Source: Okeania sp. SIO2F4
GTDB taxonomy: Bacteria; Cyanobacteriota; Cyanobacteriia; Cyanobacteriales; Microcoleaceae
Length of the DNA: 46,848 nucleotides
Reading direction: 5' to 3'
NCBI RefSeq assembly: GCF_010672385.1
Contig: NZ_JAAHGT010000001.1
Location: 1 to 46,848 of the forward strand
Both the position numbers and the translations under genes were made by a program. Position 1 is the first letter of the stretch, and each line of letters opens with the position of its first letter. Shown in pieces: positions 9,358-20,019 of this stretch. Under the pieces are notes generated by a model, which was given only the letters and a program-made list of their open reading frames with translations, made no database searches and was not told the DNA's origin.

Positions 9358-9469
9358 TTTGGCTTTTGACTTTTGACTTTTGACTTTTAACTTCGGTGAA
9401 ACGGTATTATGATTCAATATAAATAGTTTTTGTCAATCTGTGCCAAAGAATCTAAAATCAAATATTATT

Positions 9470-11860
9470 ATGAGTAACAAAACAGGGCAAACTACCCTTT
9501 TAAACAGTAATCCCTATATAGAATTAAATAATCAAGGCCAAATTATCACTCTCCAACTGACACAAGACAATCATATATTAGGACGCGATCGCCTCCGTGC
9601 CGATCTAGTAGTACCTTCAGATTGGTTAGTTATCTCTAGTTATCACGCTGTCATCCAGAAAATTGACGATCGCTACCATATTTATGATGGCGATGCTTAT
9701 CGAGCAAGCACTAACGGATTATTTCTCGACCGCACCCGCATTACTCCATCTGAAGGTCATCTGTTGCAAAATGGTATAGAAATCAAAATCGGTCTCGACC
9801 CCCAAAACCAAATCCTGCTCAAATATTTTGAACCAAATAATCCTGTAGCTTTAGCATCTTTGCCAAAAACGCGCTCAATATCTTTGCAAGATAGATCGGT
9901 GTTACTTGGTCGCGATCCTGATGCCAATCTAGAATTAGATGCTGCCATTGTTTCTCGTCGTCATGCCACTATTGAACCGAATGGTCAAGGTAATTACATT
10001 TTACGAGATTATAGTACCAATGGCGTTTTTGTCAATGAGATGCGGGTTAAAAATACTATTGTTCTGACTGACGGAGCAGTAATTAAAATCGGACCTTTTA
10101 CTCTCATTCGTCGTGGCGATAATTTGGAAGTCTTCGACCCTGGCAACCAAATTCGTCTTGATGCCGATCGCCTCTACAGAATAGTCAGAGACCAACGGGG
10201 AAAGACACGAGTTTTGCTAAATGATATCTCTTTCGCGATCGAACCGGGGCAGTTTGTTGCTTTAGTGGGAGGAAGTGGAACTGGGAAGTCTACTTTGATG
10301 CGAACATTATTAGGAATAGACCCTACAACTAAAGGCAAAGTTTATATTAATGGTGAAGATTTAAGGAATAATTTTAATATTTATCGGACTCAAATTGGTT
10401 ATGTTCCTCAAGACGATATTATTCATCCAGAATTAACAGTATCGGAAGTTTTAACTTATGCTGCAAAGTTGCGCTTACCTCCCGATATTAATGTTAAAGA
10501 AGTAGTCGAAAAAACCCTCGAACAAATAGAGATGACAGAGAGAAGAAATGTATTAGTTAGTCAGTTAAGCGGAGGGCAAAGAAAAAGAGTAAGTATTGGG
10601 GTGGAATTATTAGCAGATCCGAAATTATTTTTCTTAGATGAACCGACATCTGGACTCGATCCAGGATTAGACAAAAAAATGATGCAGCTATTAAGAAAGT
10701 TGGCAAATCAAGGACGAACAATTATCTTAGTTACCCATGCCACAGCTAATATTAGAATTTGCGATAGGGTAGTATTTTTAGGTAGAGGTGGGCGCTTATG
10801 TTACTTTGGTTCTTCTAGAGAAGCTCTAAATTTTTTCTCTGTAAATACTGGAGACTTTGCTGATATTTACAATGAACTAGAAACCAGTGATGAAAATGTC
10901 AATGAATGGGTAAATAATTTTCGTCAATCAGAATATTATCGGCATTATATTTCCAATCATCTGAGTATCGATAATTTAAAATCTCCTACTAACTTACCTC
11001 CCAAACAACAACCAGCTTCTTTTTGGCAACAACTATTTATTTTAATTCAACGATATTTGAAATTAATTTTCCGCGACCCGATTAATTTAGGTTTAGCTTT
11101 ATTAACTGCTCCTATTGGCATTGGTTTAATTTTATTTGCAGTTAGAGATAAAAATCCATTGATTGGCGACCCAGAACCTACTTTAGCTCCTTTAGCTTTG
11201 CGAGTATTATTTGTATTTACTTGTGCCTGTTTATGGGTTGGTCTTTCTAGTTCCCTGCAAGAAATAGTCAAAGAGTCAGCTATTTATATTCGAGAAAGAT
11301 TGGTGAATTTAGGATTATTTGCTTATCTCGGTTCAAAAGTAATAGTTTTGGGATTATTAGCAATTTTCCAAACTCTATTAATAGCAGGAGTAATTATCCT
11401 GGGATTTGAAAGTCCCCAGCCAGAATTAATTTCATGGGAAATAGGAGTTAGTATTACTACTTTTTTAACTTTAATAAGTTGTATTAGTCTGGGATTAATG
11501 ATTTCCTCTATTGTTAAAAATGGTTCTCAAGCTAATAGTGCTTTACCCTTAATATTGTTGCCTCAGATTATTTTTTCTGGTGTTTTATTTGAGATGACAG
11601 GTATAGCTAGTAAATTTTCTTGGGTAATGTTAAGTCGTTGGTCTGTAGCTGCTTATGGGGCGCTGGTAAATGTTAATGAAATGGTGCCAGAACCAACTAA
11701 ATTACCAGACGGAAGTACCGTTCCATTACCATTTTCTGGTTCAGATGTTTATAACCTTAATTGGGAAAATTTAGGTTTAAGTTGGGGAATTTTATGTTTA
11801 CATTCGCTGATTTATTTAGTTTTAACTATTTGCTTTCAGAAGAGAAAAGATATTATATAA
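9470..11860 (+). CDS. ABCG-type ABC transporter with two N-terminal FHA domains
   Basis: One chain of about 796 residues, numbered here from the alternative GTG start at 9440 (806 residues). FHA domain 1 spans about 46-115 (GRD, SSYHAVI, TNGLFLD) and FHA domain 2 about 155-220 (GRD, SRRHATI, STNGVFVN); these bind phosphothreonine peptides. A nucleotide-binding domain follows: Walker A GGSGTGKS (277-284), signature LSGGQ (376-380), Walker B LFFLDEP (396-402), H-loop H433. From about 555 come six hydrophobic helices of the ABC2 type. As a half-transporter it should dimerise and export an unknown, probably lipophilic, substrate. The FHA pair suggests control by Ser/Thr phosphorylation, and kinases lie 7 kb away. 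ATG 9470 is preferred to GTG 9440, as neither has a clear ribosome site. Confidence 0.9.
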   Translation: MSNKTGQTTLLNSNPYIELNNQGQIITLQLTQDNHILGRDRLRADLVVPSDWLVISSYHAVIQKIDDRYHIYDGDAYRASTNGLFLDRTRITPSEGHLLQNGIEIKIGLDPQNQILLKYFEPNNPVALASLPKTRSISLQDRSVLLGRDPDANLELDAAIVSRRHATIEPNGQGNYILRDYSTNGVFVNEMRVKNTIVLTDGAVIKIGPFTLIRRGDNLEVFDPGNQIRLDADRLYRIVRDQRGKTRVLLNDISFAIEPGQFVALVGGSGTGKSTLMRTLLGIDPTTKGKVYINGEDLRNNFNIYRTQIGYVPQDDIIHPELTVSEVLTYAAKLRLPPDINVKEVVEKTLEQIEMTERRNVLVSQLSGGQRKRVSIGVELLADPKLFFLDEPTSGLDPGLDKKMMQLLRKLANQGRTIILVTHATANIRICDRVVFLGRGGRLCYFGSSREALNFFSVNTGDFADIYNELETSDENVNEWVNNFRQSEYYRHYISNHLSIDNLKSPTNLPPKQQPASFWQQLFILIQRYLKLIFRDPINLGLALLTAPIGIGLILFAVRDKNPLIGDPEPTLAPLALRVLFVFTCACLWVGLSSSLQEIVKESAIYIRERLVNLGLFAYLGSKVIVLGLLAIFQTLLIAGVIILGFESPQPELISWEIGVSITTFLTLISCISLGLMISSIVKNGSQANSALPLILLPQIIFSGVLFEMTGIASKFSWVMLSRWSVAAYGALVNVNEMVPEPTKLPDGSTVPLPFSGSDVYNLNWENLGLSWGILCLHSLIYLVLTICFQKRKDII

Positions 11861-12238
11861 TTAACAATTAATAATTAATAATTAATATTATGTCCGGTAT
11901 AGCCCAGTAGTGGACTGACACATCTAAAATGGTGCAATAGTAGGGGCGGGTTCCCTGTTAAATTAACGAGTTTAACCAATAGATGAAATAAACCCGCCCC
12001 AAAATTTAACGCACTACTTCTATTTGGTTTCAAAAACAGAAAGATATTATATAGGAATCGTTAATGATTTGTGAAAAAAACTGTAGGGGTTTGGTTTCCA
12101 AATCCTATTTTTGCTAGGGTTGGGAGATTAAACCTCTGTTATCAGAAACCGGGTTTGTTGTAGGTTAATATTATGATAACGAGGCATTTAATACAAACCC
12201 GGTTTCTCTGCTTTTTTTGGGGTTTGGAGACCAAACCC
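11861..12238. repeat. Repeat-filled intergenic region
   Basis: It holds an ATGTCCGGT end like the MITE family (11889), a GGGGCGGGTTCC...AACCCGCCCC inverted pair (11943-12000), GTAGGGGTTTGGTTTCCAAA (12082), and the inverted pair GAAACCGGGTTTGT / ACAAACCCGGTTTC (12148-12208). The last is related to pairs near 29577-29643 and 32909-32969. No gene is seen. Confidence 0.5.
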
Positions 12239-12880
12239 CTACGATTGAAACTGCTGTAATAACCAAGTATAAACTTGAGTTTGATTTGTTTGACGAGTGC
12301 GCTGAAGTGCTTCCTCTAATAAATAAATATCTAACCCAGGCAAAACTTGAGACCGATCGATTTTTCTACTACCACCATCAGCAACAGTAAAGGCAATAAT
12401 TTCTGCATTCTGCACATCAACTATCCAATATTCAGCGACATTAAGTGTTTCATAAAGCAAACGTTTTTCCCCTATATCATCAGGAAAAGAAGTATTAGCA
12501 ACTTCGATAACTAGAGTTGGTGGAGGATAAATATCCAGGTCAATAAAAGAAATTTCCCAAGGAATGACATCTGCATTTTCCCTAATGTAATAGGAAGCAT
12601 CAGGTTGAGCTGCTCGAAATCCTTTTTTGTGGTAGGTACAGTTATCTATACCATTCAGGGCAATATTTTTAGTGGCAGCAAATAAAACAATTGCACCCAT
12701 AATAACTGCATGGTCTCTACCATGTTTGTTTCCTAATGGTGACATTTCTATTCTGAGTTTTCCTTTGTGGTAGTAAACTTTGGCTTTTTCGTAACTTGGG
12801 TCTTCAATAGTTTGGATGTATTCTGACCAAGTTGCTGTTATCCAAGTGTCTGTGGGTAGTTGTGTTTGGTTTTTGTTCAT
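12239..12880 (-). CDS. Uma2 family (DUF820) putative endonuclease
   Basis: A 213-residue protein with the PD-(D/E)XK-type Uma2 fold. Visible features are the early KGKLRIEMSPLGNKHGRDH segment, QPDASYYI (catalytic-type Asp), and PPTLVIEVANTSF (catalytic-type Glu) followed by DDIGEKRLLYETLNVAEYWIVD. These are the conserved blocks of the family that is greatly expanded in cyanobacteria and usually annotated as Uma2 endonuclease; its biological role is not established. It starts at ATG 12880 and reads away from the ABC transporter. Two further Uma2 genes lie at 38802 and 40807 and are quite different in sequence, so these are not recent duplicates. Confidence 0.85.
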   Translation of the reverse strand: MNKNQTQLPTDTWITATWSEYIQTIEDPSYEKAKVYYHKGKLRIEMSPLGNKHGRDHAVIMGAIVLFAATKNIALNGIDNCTYHKKGFRAAQPDASYYIRENADVIPWEISFIDLDIYPPPTLVIEVANTSFPDDIGEKRLLYETLNVAEYWIVDVQNAEIIAFTVADGGSRKIDRSQVLPGLDIYLLEEALQRTRQTNQTQVYTWLLQQFQS

Positions 12881-13104
12881 GGTATTTCAGTTATCAGTTA
12901 TCGGTTGTCAGAAAATTTCGGTTTTTATATCGAGCGCTCGTTATTTAAAAAATCTATTTTTCTTGACTTTAGACAACTCGTTAAACAAGTTGAAAAAGTC
13001 TACTTTGTTGAAAAAGTCTACTTTTTAGTATCGCCAAAACTGGCGTTGGCGGAGCCTAGCGGCAGCTATATCGCTATCTAAGATTTTTGGATAAATATTT
13101 TGAG

Positions 13105-16100
13105 CTAGGTTGTTTTTGATTCCACTATTTTAATTTCCTCTTCTGTTAATTTATAGAGTTGATAAACTAATTGGTCTATTTCTGTTTCTAGTGCTGTTGT
13201 ATCAGCATTAGGATTGGATTTTTTTGTTGTGAGTATTTTATCAACTATTTCTATAAAAGGAATTTGCTCCTGTAAATCAATTGGGCAAAACGGTAACATT
13301 CCTACATGAAATGCTTTTACTTGTGCTAGAGCTTCGCCTTTTTCAGGATTAATTGCAGTATAAAAAAAATCTATTAGCTTAGTATTTAAAATACCTAGTA
13401 AGTATTTCAGGTTAAACGTTTCATTTTTTTTAAGAATAATATGAGTATTATCCCGTATAATAAATCCAGATTGAATCAATGTACCAATTATGCGATCGCT
13501 AGTCTGTCTAAAAATTAGTTTTTCATCAGCTTTGAAAATTGATTCTTGTCTTGGAGCTGCCAGCCATTTTCCATAACTAATCCAAAAATTATTATTCCAT
13601 AAAATGACATACTTATTAAAGTAACGACCACCTATTAATGGCTGAAAAGTTGAGTCTAATTTTACCTCACTGGTATAAGGCTTTTGACTCACTATCTTTT
13701 TCGTTTGTGGTGGAAAACCTTTACCTACTTCATAAGGTTTGACACCATTTTTTATTTGAAAATAATCTTTGACTAAAAATGAATTTGAGCGAATTTTATC
13801 TAAAATGAATAGCTCCTTTTGACTAAGAGAAAAATTGAAGAAGTATTGTTTAGACAAACTTTCATTTGACATAGTAATTGTGCTTTGAATCAAATCTTTA
13901 CTTCTCTGGTTAGCTTGCAATATATAGCTGGGAATTTTATTTTTCTGTATAAGCATAACGTCACAATCTACTGTTGCTTCATCAAATACTTTTGTTTTAA
14001 ACTCATCTATACATATCAAACAAAATTCCCCGATTAAGCTCTGCCTAAAATCATAAGCTGAATCAATTAATTTCCAAGTATTGGGAATTATATAAGATAG
14101 ATAACCATAAGGCTTTAAAATATCTTTCAAACCTAACAAGCAAAATGTAAAGTAACTGTCTTTTAGTAAATTATTCATGCCTAGTGTTTTGTACTTCTTA
14201 AGCAAAATAGCCCACTCAAACTTTGAAGGTAATACTCCATAAGGTGGATTACCAATAACCACATCAAACCCTACAAAATCTCCATTGTCATTCAATACTT
14301 CGGGAAATTCAAATCGCCATTCCAAAGCATTCTCATAAACCTTACCACTTTCTATTTCTGCAATTTCAACTCTTAATTTATCAATCTGATTATTCAACTT
14401 AACAATCTTTTTCTCTCTAGCTTTTTTTTTCAGCCTTTGTTTCCTCAAATAATGACAATTGATTTTTATTCACTAGATCGTCAACTTCATACTCTAAATT
14501 TCTCAACTTTTTTTTCTTGGGGTCTGTTCCTTGAAGTGTTGTTCTAAAATTACCTTTAATATCCTGAATCAACTTTTCCATTTCTCGCTTTTGCGGTTTA
14601 CTGTCAGTACGACGATAAATTTGTACAGCATTCCGATAACTTTCAATATTCCATTTATTTTTCTTTAAAGCTTGTCGTAAATCAGAATCTAAACCATAAC
14701 GACTAATCAAAGAATTGCCACACTTGATATTAATATCAATATTCGGTAAAGTTTCTAATTCGTAGGAACATTGCATGGAACTTTCGTACTGTTTATAATA
14801 AGCATTTTTCAAAAGCTCTATCCATAACCGTAACTGACAAATTTTGACATAATTAGGATTAATATCTACCCCAAACAAACAATTTTCAATAATTGTCTGT
14901 TTTTCGTGAAAAATGGCTTCTTGTACTCGTTGACATTCTTGATTATTCGGATAATACTCAAACAATTCTCCATGATCATCAGTAATTACTAACTCATCAT
15001 TAACTATAGCAACTTGATAATCTCTCAATGTTTTTCCTTTTCTGTCTAATAAAATTTTCAATTCGCTTTTTATAGCAATAATTTCATTGAGAGCAGAAAC
15101 TAAAAAATGCCCTGAACCTACTGCAGGGTCACAAACTTTTAAACTATTAATAATTTGATTAGCTTCCTTTTTATCTGTAATTTTGTCATAAAGTTGCTCA
15201 AGATTTTGACAATTCCAACTTTTAATATCGTTAAACTTCTGTACCACGGCTCTACTAATTGTTTCACGACACATATACATAGTAATAAAACCAGGAGTAA
15301 AATAAGAACCATCTTTATAACCATTAATTTTCTCAAAAATCAACCCCAATACAGAACCATTAATTAGAGTTTTATTATCTTCTTGAATTGCTTCCGAACC
15401 TTCGCTGCTAAAATCATAAGCATTGAGAAACTCAAATAAATATTGTAGAGAATTAAATTCACCTTGACATTTTTTACCCTGACTATCTTTGAGAACCGTT
15501 TCCGAAAAAATAGGCATTTTTTCCTCTGTCAGATTACTAATAAATATAGTTTGCTGTTCCATTTCTGTTGGCTCAAATAAGGAACTATTCAAATAAGGAA
15601 CCTTAGCAAAAATATCTTTTTCCTGACCCTGGCGATCGCTATATTTTCGAGCCAATACATTAAAGAAGAGATTATTTAATTCCTGATAGCTTGGTACTTT
15701 TTCCCAATTCAAAAACGCAAAACAGCGATCGCCTTTATGATAATTAATTAATTGAGCTTCCAGTAACTTAATAAACAGAATTCTGTTAATCCAAGTTATC
15801 ACTAACTCTAAACTGACATTAAAAAGTTGCTCTTCCGAATTTTCTCCATATTGCTCTGATTTTTCTAGTCTAGAAATTTTATCTAAACTATCAAGCTGAA
15901 AAATTGCCTTTTCTATAAGTGAACCTCGGTTTCGTTTATTTTCTGTTTGACGCTGGATAAGTTTTTTATTAGCTTTTTTAATTTCTGTGAGACCAATAAT
16001 ATGAAGTAGTTCGCCGTAAAATTTTTTATCCAGACTATTACTATCATTAGCAAAAGGTAATTTTAATAGATGCTCTGGAGAAAGTAATTTATATAAAACG

Positions 16101-16765
16101 ATTAATTGTTTGTCATCTTGGGTTTCTCTACTTTGTAAATAGGTTTGATATTCTCTAATATCAAACTGAGTAAACGTAATTTCACTTTTAATACTTTCAA
16201 TAGCTGGTTGAGCAATTTCTCTGTAGAAAAAGTCAGTTTTTTTACCTGTTAATCTTCCTGCCGCAAAGTCATGGAATTGTTGAACTAAACTTTTATCTTG
16301 AATAAAGTATTTCTCAAATGATTGAGCATCAAAAATGAACCATTGATAAACATTAGTAGCTACTAGATATTTGATTTCTAGGTTATTTTCTTGGAAACGT
16401 TCCCGCAAAAAGTACAATAGCAACTCTTGAAATGCTTTAGCATTCAGGTTATCGACTTTGAGCATTTCTTTTGTATTGGTTGGTTTCTTAATTTATAGTA
16501 TTAGATTTACATTACTTTTCGGGTCTTTGCCATTATGAATCACTAAGTAATTTTGCCCTTTTGTGTTGATAAAATGATTTTTTTTGTAAAAAGTTTATTG
16601 TAAAAATTGGGAAATGATATTTTTATGAAATTCCTCTGATTCTGCTTCGTTAATTTGCTCTAAAAGTAACTTCAGATTGTGTTTAAATTTTTCAATATCT
16701 TGCCTACTAGGTTTGACCCTCAAATATGCTTTATTTAATGCTTTTATAGGTGGAATTAAGTTCAT
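13105..16765 (-). pseudogene. Type IIG-like restriction-methylation enzyme, broken (DUF7149 / Eco57I-type)
   Basis: Read in one frame from ATG 16765, the N-terminus (MNLIPPIKALNKAYLRVKPS) matches my memory of DUF7149 starts. In-frame TAA stops follow at codons 57 (16597-16595) and 91 (16495-16493). The frame continues through the nuclease-type stretch to the ORF 16465-14417, which holds methylase motif I (CDPAVGSGHFL). After an A9 tract (14422-14430) the frame shifts into 14448-13105, which holds motif IV (GNPPYG) and the target-recognition part. Intact, the enzyme would be about 1,215 residues, combining cleavage and N6-adenine methylation. Stop 2 sits where I expect the catalytic Glu of the ExK motif, and the expected Asp reads Tyr (QNYLVIH). 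The two downstream ORFs may still be expressed as a split methylase. Confidence 0.8.
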
Positions 16766-17106
16766 TTTTTGAATATAAAATTATATAGAAGTATGAAATG
16801 ATTTGTGAAAAAAACTGTAGGGGTTTGGTCTCCAAATCCCATTTTTGCTTGGGTTTAGAAACTAAACCCCTACGATAAAATGTTACAACCTATTTAATGA
16901 ACCACACAAAAAAATGATAACCTTGTAGGGACGTTTAGCTGGCGCACAACTTCGTTAACGCTGCGCGACATGAAACGCATTTTTGCCTGTGCAACGTTCC
17001 TACTCTCCCATTTCCTACTCCCTACTCTCCCATTTCCTACTCCCTACTCTCCCATTTCCTACTCCCTACTCCCTACTCCCTATTCCCTACTCCCTACTCC
17101 CTAATT
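16766..17106. repeat. Intergenic repeats with CTCCCTA heptamers
   Basis: The stretch holds a GTAGGGGTTTGGTCTCCAAA palindrome (16815-16875), a GTAGGGACG...CGTTCCTAC element whose core contains CATGAAACGC (16926-17002), and a long CTCCCTA/CTCTCCCAT heptamer-like run (17001-17103) that abuts the EVE gene start. No gene is seen. Confidence 0.6.
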
Positions 17107-17574
17107 ATGAAATATTGGCTAATAAAATCAGAACCTAAAACTTACAGTATCTCAGATATGAAACAAGAAAAAACTTGTATCTGGGATGGAGTAAGAAATT
17201 ATCAAGCACGGAATTTTCTCCGACAAATGAATCAGGGAGATTTAGCATTTTTCTATCATTCTAATACTATACCTCCTGGAATTATTGGATTAGTAAAAAT
17301 CTTAGAAAGTGGCATTCCTGACCCTACTCAATTCGAGCCAGAAAGTAAATATTACGACCCGAAATCTACTCCTAATGCACCTCGGTGGCAAACTGTTTCT
17401 GTAGAATTTGTAGAAGAATTTCCTAAGTTAATATCTTTAGCTGATTTGAAACAACAATTTACTGGAGATGAATTATTAGTTGTGAGGAAAGGAAATAGAT
17501 TATCTGTAATGCCTGTTGCTGAAAATGTGGCAGAGAAAATTTTAGCTATAAAAGATAATTTTTCGCCAAATTAA
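17107..17574 (+). CDS. EVE domain protein
   Basis: A 155-residue single-domain protein matching the EVE (PUA-like) family from end to end: the opening YWLIKSEP, the WDGVRNYQARNFL block (26-38), FFYHSN (48-53) and IIGLVKI. EVE domains bind modified bases in nucleic acids by analogy with eukaryotic YTH and thymocyte nuclear protein 1. The bacterial role is not settled, and some are linked to modified-DNA restriction. Length is typical. It lies divergently about 340 bp from the broken restriction-methylation gene, a link worth noting but not proof of a shared function. The start codon directly follows a CTCCCTA microsatellite. Confidence 0.88.
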   Translation: MKYWLIKSEPKTYSISDMKQEKTCIWDGVRNYQARNFLRQMNQGDLAFFYHSNTIPPGIIGLVKILESGIPDPTQFEPESKYYDPKSTPNAPRWQTVSVEFVEEFPKLISLADLKQQFTGDELLVVRKGNRLSVMPVAENVAEKILAIKDNFSPN

Positions 17575-18345
17575 AAAAATGTGGAACACTAATAATATCA
17601 AGTCTCATTAATTAGCCATAATAAAAATGTTTTCTATGATAAATTTATCCCTGTTCCCTTTTCCCTATTCCCTAAATTTTTTATTGTGGGTATTCAAATA
17701 GACATGATATAACTCTCATAGAAAGATACTAACTATTAAACCCGATTAATATCATTTATGACTCAACAGTTATACCCTTTCAAGGAAGTCAGAAGTCAAA
17801 GTCGATCGACTTAAAGTAATAGTTATACAGTAATTTAATACCAAATTCATGCATAGGCAGTTACATCTTAAAAATGTGATTTATTACTACAATAAAAAAT
17901 ATAGCAATCCGCGCATAGGTTGCGGGTGATTAAAAAGTAAATAAAAAATTTGAAACTCTTACCTGTTGCCTGTTGCCAGTTAAGTGTTCCCTAAAAAGCA
18001 GTAAGATTTTTGCCACGAATATGCGGAGGATTGCTATATATAAATTCCATCAACTCTAAAAATTAAAATTTTTTTCCTCTTTTTTATTATGTTTTTCTTT
18101 CCCTGTTCCCAGTTAAGTGTTCCCTGTATCGTAACTGTAGCAATATTTTATGAAATTGGTATCAACTTATTATTTCACATCATCAGTTGCCAATTATTTG
18201 TAATCTCTTTAAAGTGAATTAGTATTACTATTAGAAATAAGCGAGTGGCGCAGTAGGGGAGTATGGGAGAACGAAAAATCGGAAGATTTGCTCTTAAAGA
18301 AAAAATTTCCTTTTAGCTAATCTTCTTCTTTTTAAGAAGAGGTAA
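17575..18345. other. Convergent intergenic region, no gene seen
   Basis: AT-rich DNA with CCCTATTCCCT runs and the phrase CCAGTTAAGTGTTCCCT at 17977 and 18107, also found near 752 and 41695. The end nearest yidD (18276-18345) has the AAGAAGAGGTAATTATTCATT tail shared with repeats near 18830, 21450, 21745 and 45045. No reading frame looks coding. Confidence 0.45.
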
Positions 18346-18588
18346 TTATTCATTATTAATTGTTGAATCTTTCGGAGGCACCGGGTCATAACCACCTGGA
18401 TGAAAAGGATGACAACGTAAAATTCGCATAACTGCCATTCTACTACCTTTAAAAATTCCAAATCTTTCGATCGCCTCCATTGCATATTCTGAACAAGTCG
18501 GTTGAAAACGACATGATGGAGGTAACATTGGCGAAATTAAAATTTTGTAGCCTTTAATTAATTTAATTAGTAATACTTTCATATCCAA
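18346..18588 (-). CDS. yidD: Membrane protein insertion efficiency factor YidD
   Basis: An 80-residue protein almost entirely made of the conserved YidD domain: [14 protein letters not shown] (7-20), [19 protein letters not shown] with C26 and C32, and [18 protein letters not shown] with C59. YidD is a small amphipathic inner-membrane-associated protein that assists YidC-mediated membrane insertion. In many genomes it sits with rnpA and yidC; here it is alone. ATG at 18588 or the second ATG two codons in (18582) may be used. Identification is firm. Confidence 0.93.
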   Translation of the reverse strand: MDMKVLLIKLIKGYKILISPMLPPSCRFQPTCSEYAMEAIERFGIFKGSRMAVMRILRCHPFHPGGYDPVPPKDSTINNE

Positions 18589-19122
18589 ATCAAAAGTAAA
18601 AAAATTTTGCTAATTTTCTATAATATCATACTAAATTCAGTTTAGATAGGAATATCTATTAAGAGGATCGGGCAACAGGCAATAGGAGTAGAGGGAATTG
18701 ACAAAATGTACCTTTTACCGAAAATTAATAATTATTAATTATTAATTAAATAATTCAGCTTTATTAGCCTCCCCCCATAGGGGAAAAAAAGTGCTAGGAT
18801 ATTTCCTTATATTCAATTCCCGAACGGTTTTAACCAGAGGTAATTATCCATTAATTCATTATCCATTATCCATTAATGAACTGATTTGGTATCATCTTTG
18901 CTTAAACAAGATATCGCCAGATCAAAACTGTATGAAAAAACGACTTTTTCTTCTCTCTCAAAAGTAAAATTCTCAAAATTAATTGGGTCTAATACCCTGC
19001 CTTTTAAGGCGAAATATTTTTGGAGGGTTGCTCACACATCCCCGTTACAAAAACAACTTCTGACTTCCCCTCCTGGGAGGGGGAGGGGCTAGGGGTGGGT
19101 TTACTTCTGACTTCTGACTTCA
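18589..19122. other. Intergenic region, no supported gene
   Basis: It contains a TTAATAATTATTAATT run (18724-18748), an irregular stretch with GCCTCCCCCCATAGGGG, and the tail AACCAGAGGTAATTATCCAT (18832-18851), so it is another member of the repeat family described at 21271. A short open frame at 18886-19092 includes repeat-like CTCCTGGGAGGGGGAGGGG DNA and is not convincing as a gene. Confidence 0.45.
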
Positions 19123-20004
19123 TTAAACTGTGATACTCTCTTGTTTTGTCAAACACATAGCAATTCCTTTTTCATAATAAGCCGCCTCATTAATAAAAAC
19201 TGGCCAGACAGGAGTTTTTTCCTGATAATAAATTGTTTTGCCATCAAAAGTTAAAAACATTGGCTCACCTGGACTTAATTTTTGATAATCTCTCCCTTGT
19301 AATTCAGGATGAATCATTGCTGCTATTTCTCCATCTTCAGTTTTAGGATAATCCACAACTTTCAAATGTTTATAAACAACAATATCGCCATTTATATGAT
19401 GTAGCTTACCTTCATTAAAATGTTCAATAAAATCCAAACTTATCTGAACTAATTTTTCTGTTTTCTGAAATAAATCTGCCTGGATAATTCCTTGAGCTAT
19501 CGGACCTACTTCAATGCCAAGATTACGTTCACAAATAGAATTTAAAAAAGAATTTTCCACTCCTGGATTAATCCAACTATACACTTTTACATCTGGCTCA
19601 ACCGAACTTAAATAAGCAGCCATTTTTAAATTAAAAGGATGATTATTTACCAAAACAATTGTTAATCCCATGTTGGCAGTAGTACTATGCAAATCCAAAA
19701 GAAAATCAAATTTAGGATTCCCTTTCGGTCCTAGCATTTGATTAATAAATTTTGCTCTACTTTCTTCATAGTTAAGGTTTGTACTATTTTCTAAATCCTC
19801 AACTTTAAAACAACGGTTTAAATCCGTATCAATGTATCTTGTAACTAATTCAAATCCTAGAGGATTAGCCAATAATGTTTTAGTCTCAAAATTTGTTCTG
19901 CTAATCAAATCTGGAAACTTTTCAAATTTTTTGACAAGATATATACCTGTAAATTCATTCCCATGTGTTCCTCCAACAATTGCTAATTTATTAATTTTTT
20001 CCAT
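19123..20004 (-). CDS. Aspartoacylase-like zinc hydrolase
   Basis: A protein of 293 residues from ATG 20004. The zinc site of the AspA/AstE (M14-like) family is intact: H14 and E17 in GGTHGNEFTG, and H106 in LLDLHSTTANMG. The substrate arginine/asparagine block DTDLNRCF (60-67) and the catalytic glutamate GIEVGP (E165) are also present. By family it cleaves N-acetylaspartate or a related N-acyl amino acid to aspartate and acid. The frame is open up to 20019, but the first in-frame start there is TTG; ATG 20004 is preferred, although AGGAGA sits directly against it, which is too close for a normal ribosome site. It follows the VanY-like gene by 15 bp and is probably co-transcribed with it. Confidence 0.87.
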   Translation of the reverse strand: MEKINKLAIVGGTHGNEFTGIYLVKKFEKFPDLISRTNFETKTLLANPLGFELVTRYIDTDLNRCFKVEDLENSTNLNYEESRAKFINQMLGPKGNPKFDFLLDLHSTTANMGLTIVLVNNHPFNLKMAAYLSSVEPDVKVYSWINPGVENSFLNSICERNLGIEVGPIAQGIIQADLFQKTEKLVQISLDFIEHFNEGKLHHINGDIVVYKHLKVVDYPKTEDGEIAAMIHPELQGRDYQKLSPGEPMFLTFDGKTIYYQEKTPVWPVFINEAAYYEKGIAMCLTKQESITV

Positions 20005-20019
20005 TCTCCTAAATTCCAA

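Noticed and set aside
12816-13081. Two overlapping small plus-strand ORFs between Uma2 and the R-M gene
   Set aside because: They overlap the Uma2 start or contain repeated GTTGAAAAAGTCTAC DNA; no ribosome site.
18886-19092. 68-codon ORF on the plus strand
   Set aside because: It runs through repeat-like CTCCTGGGAGG DNA and has no protein-like pattern.
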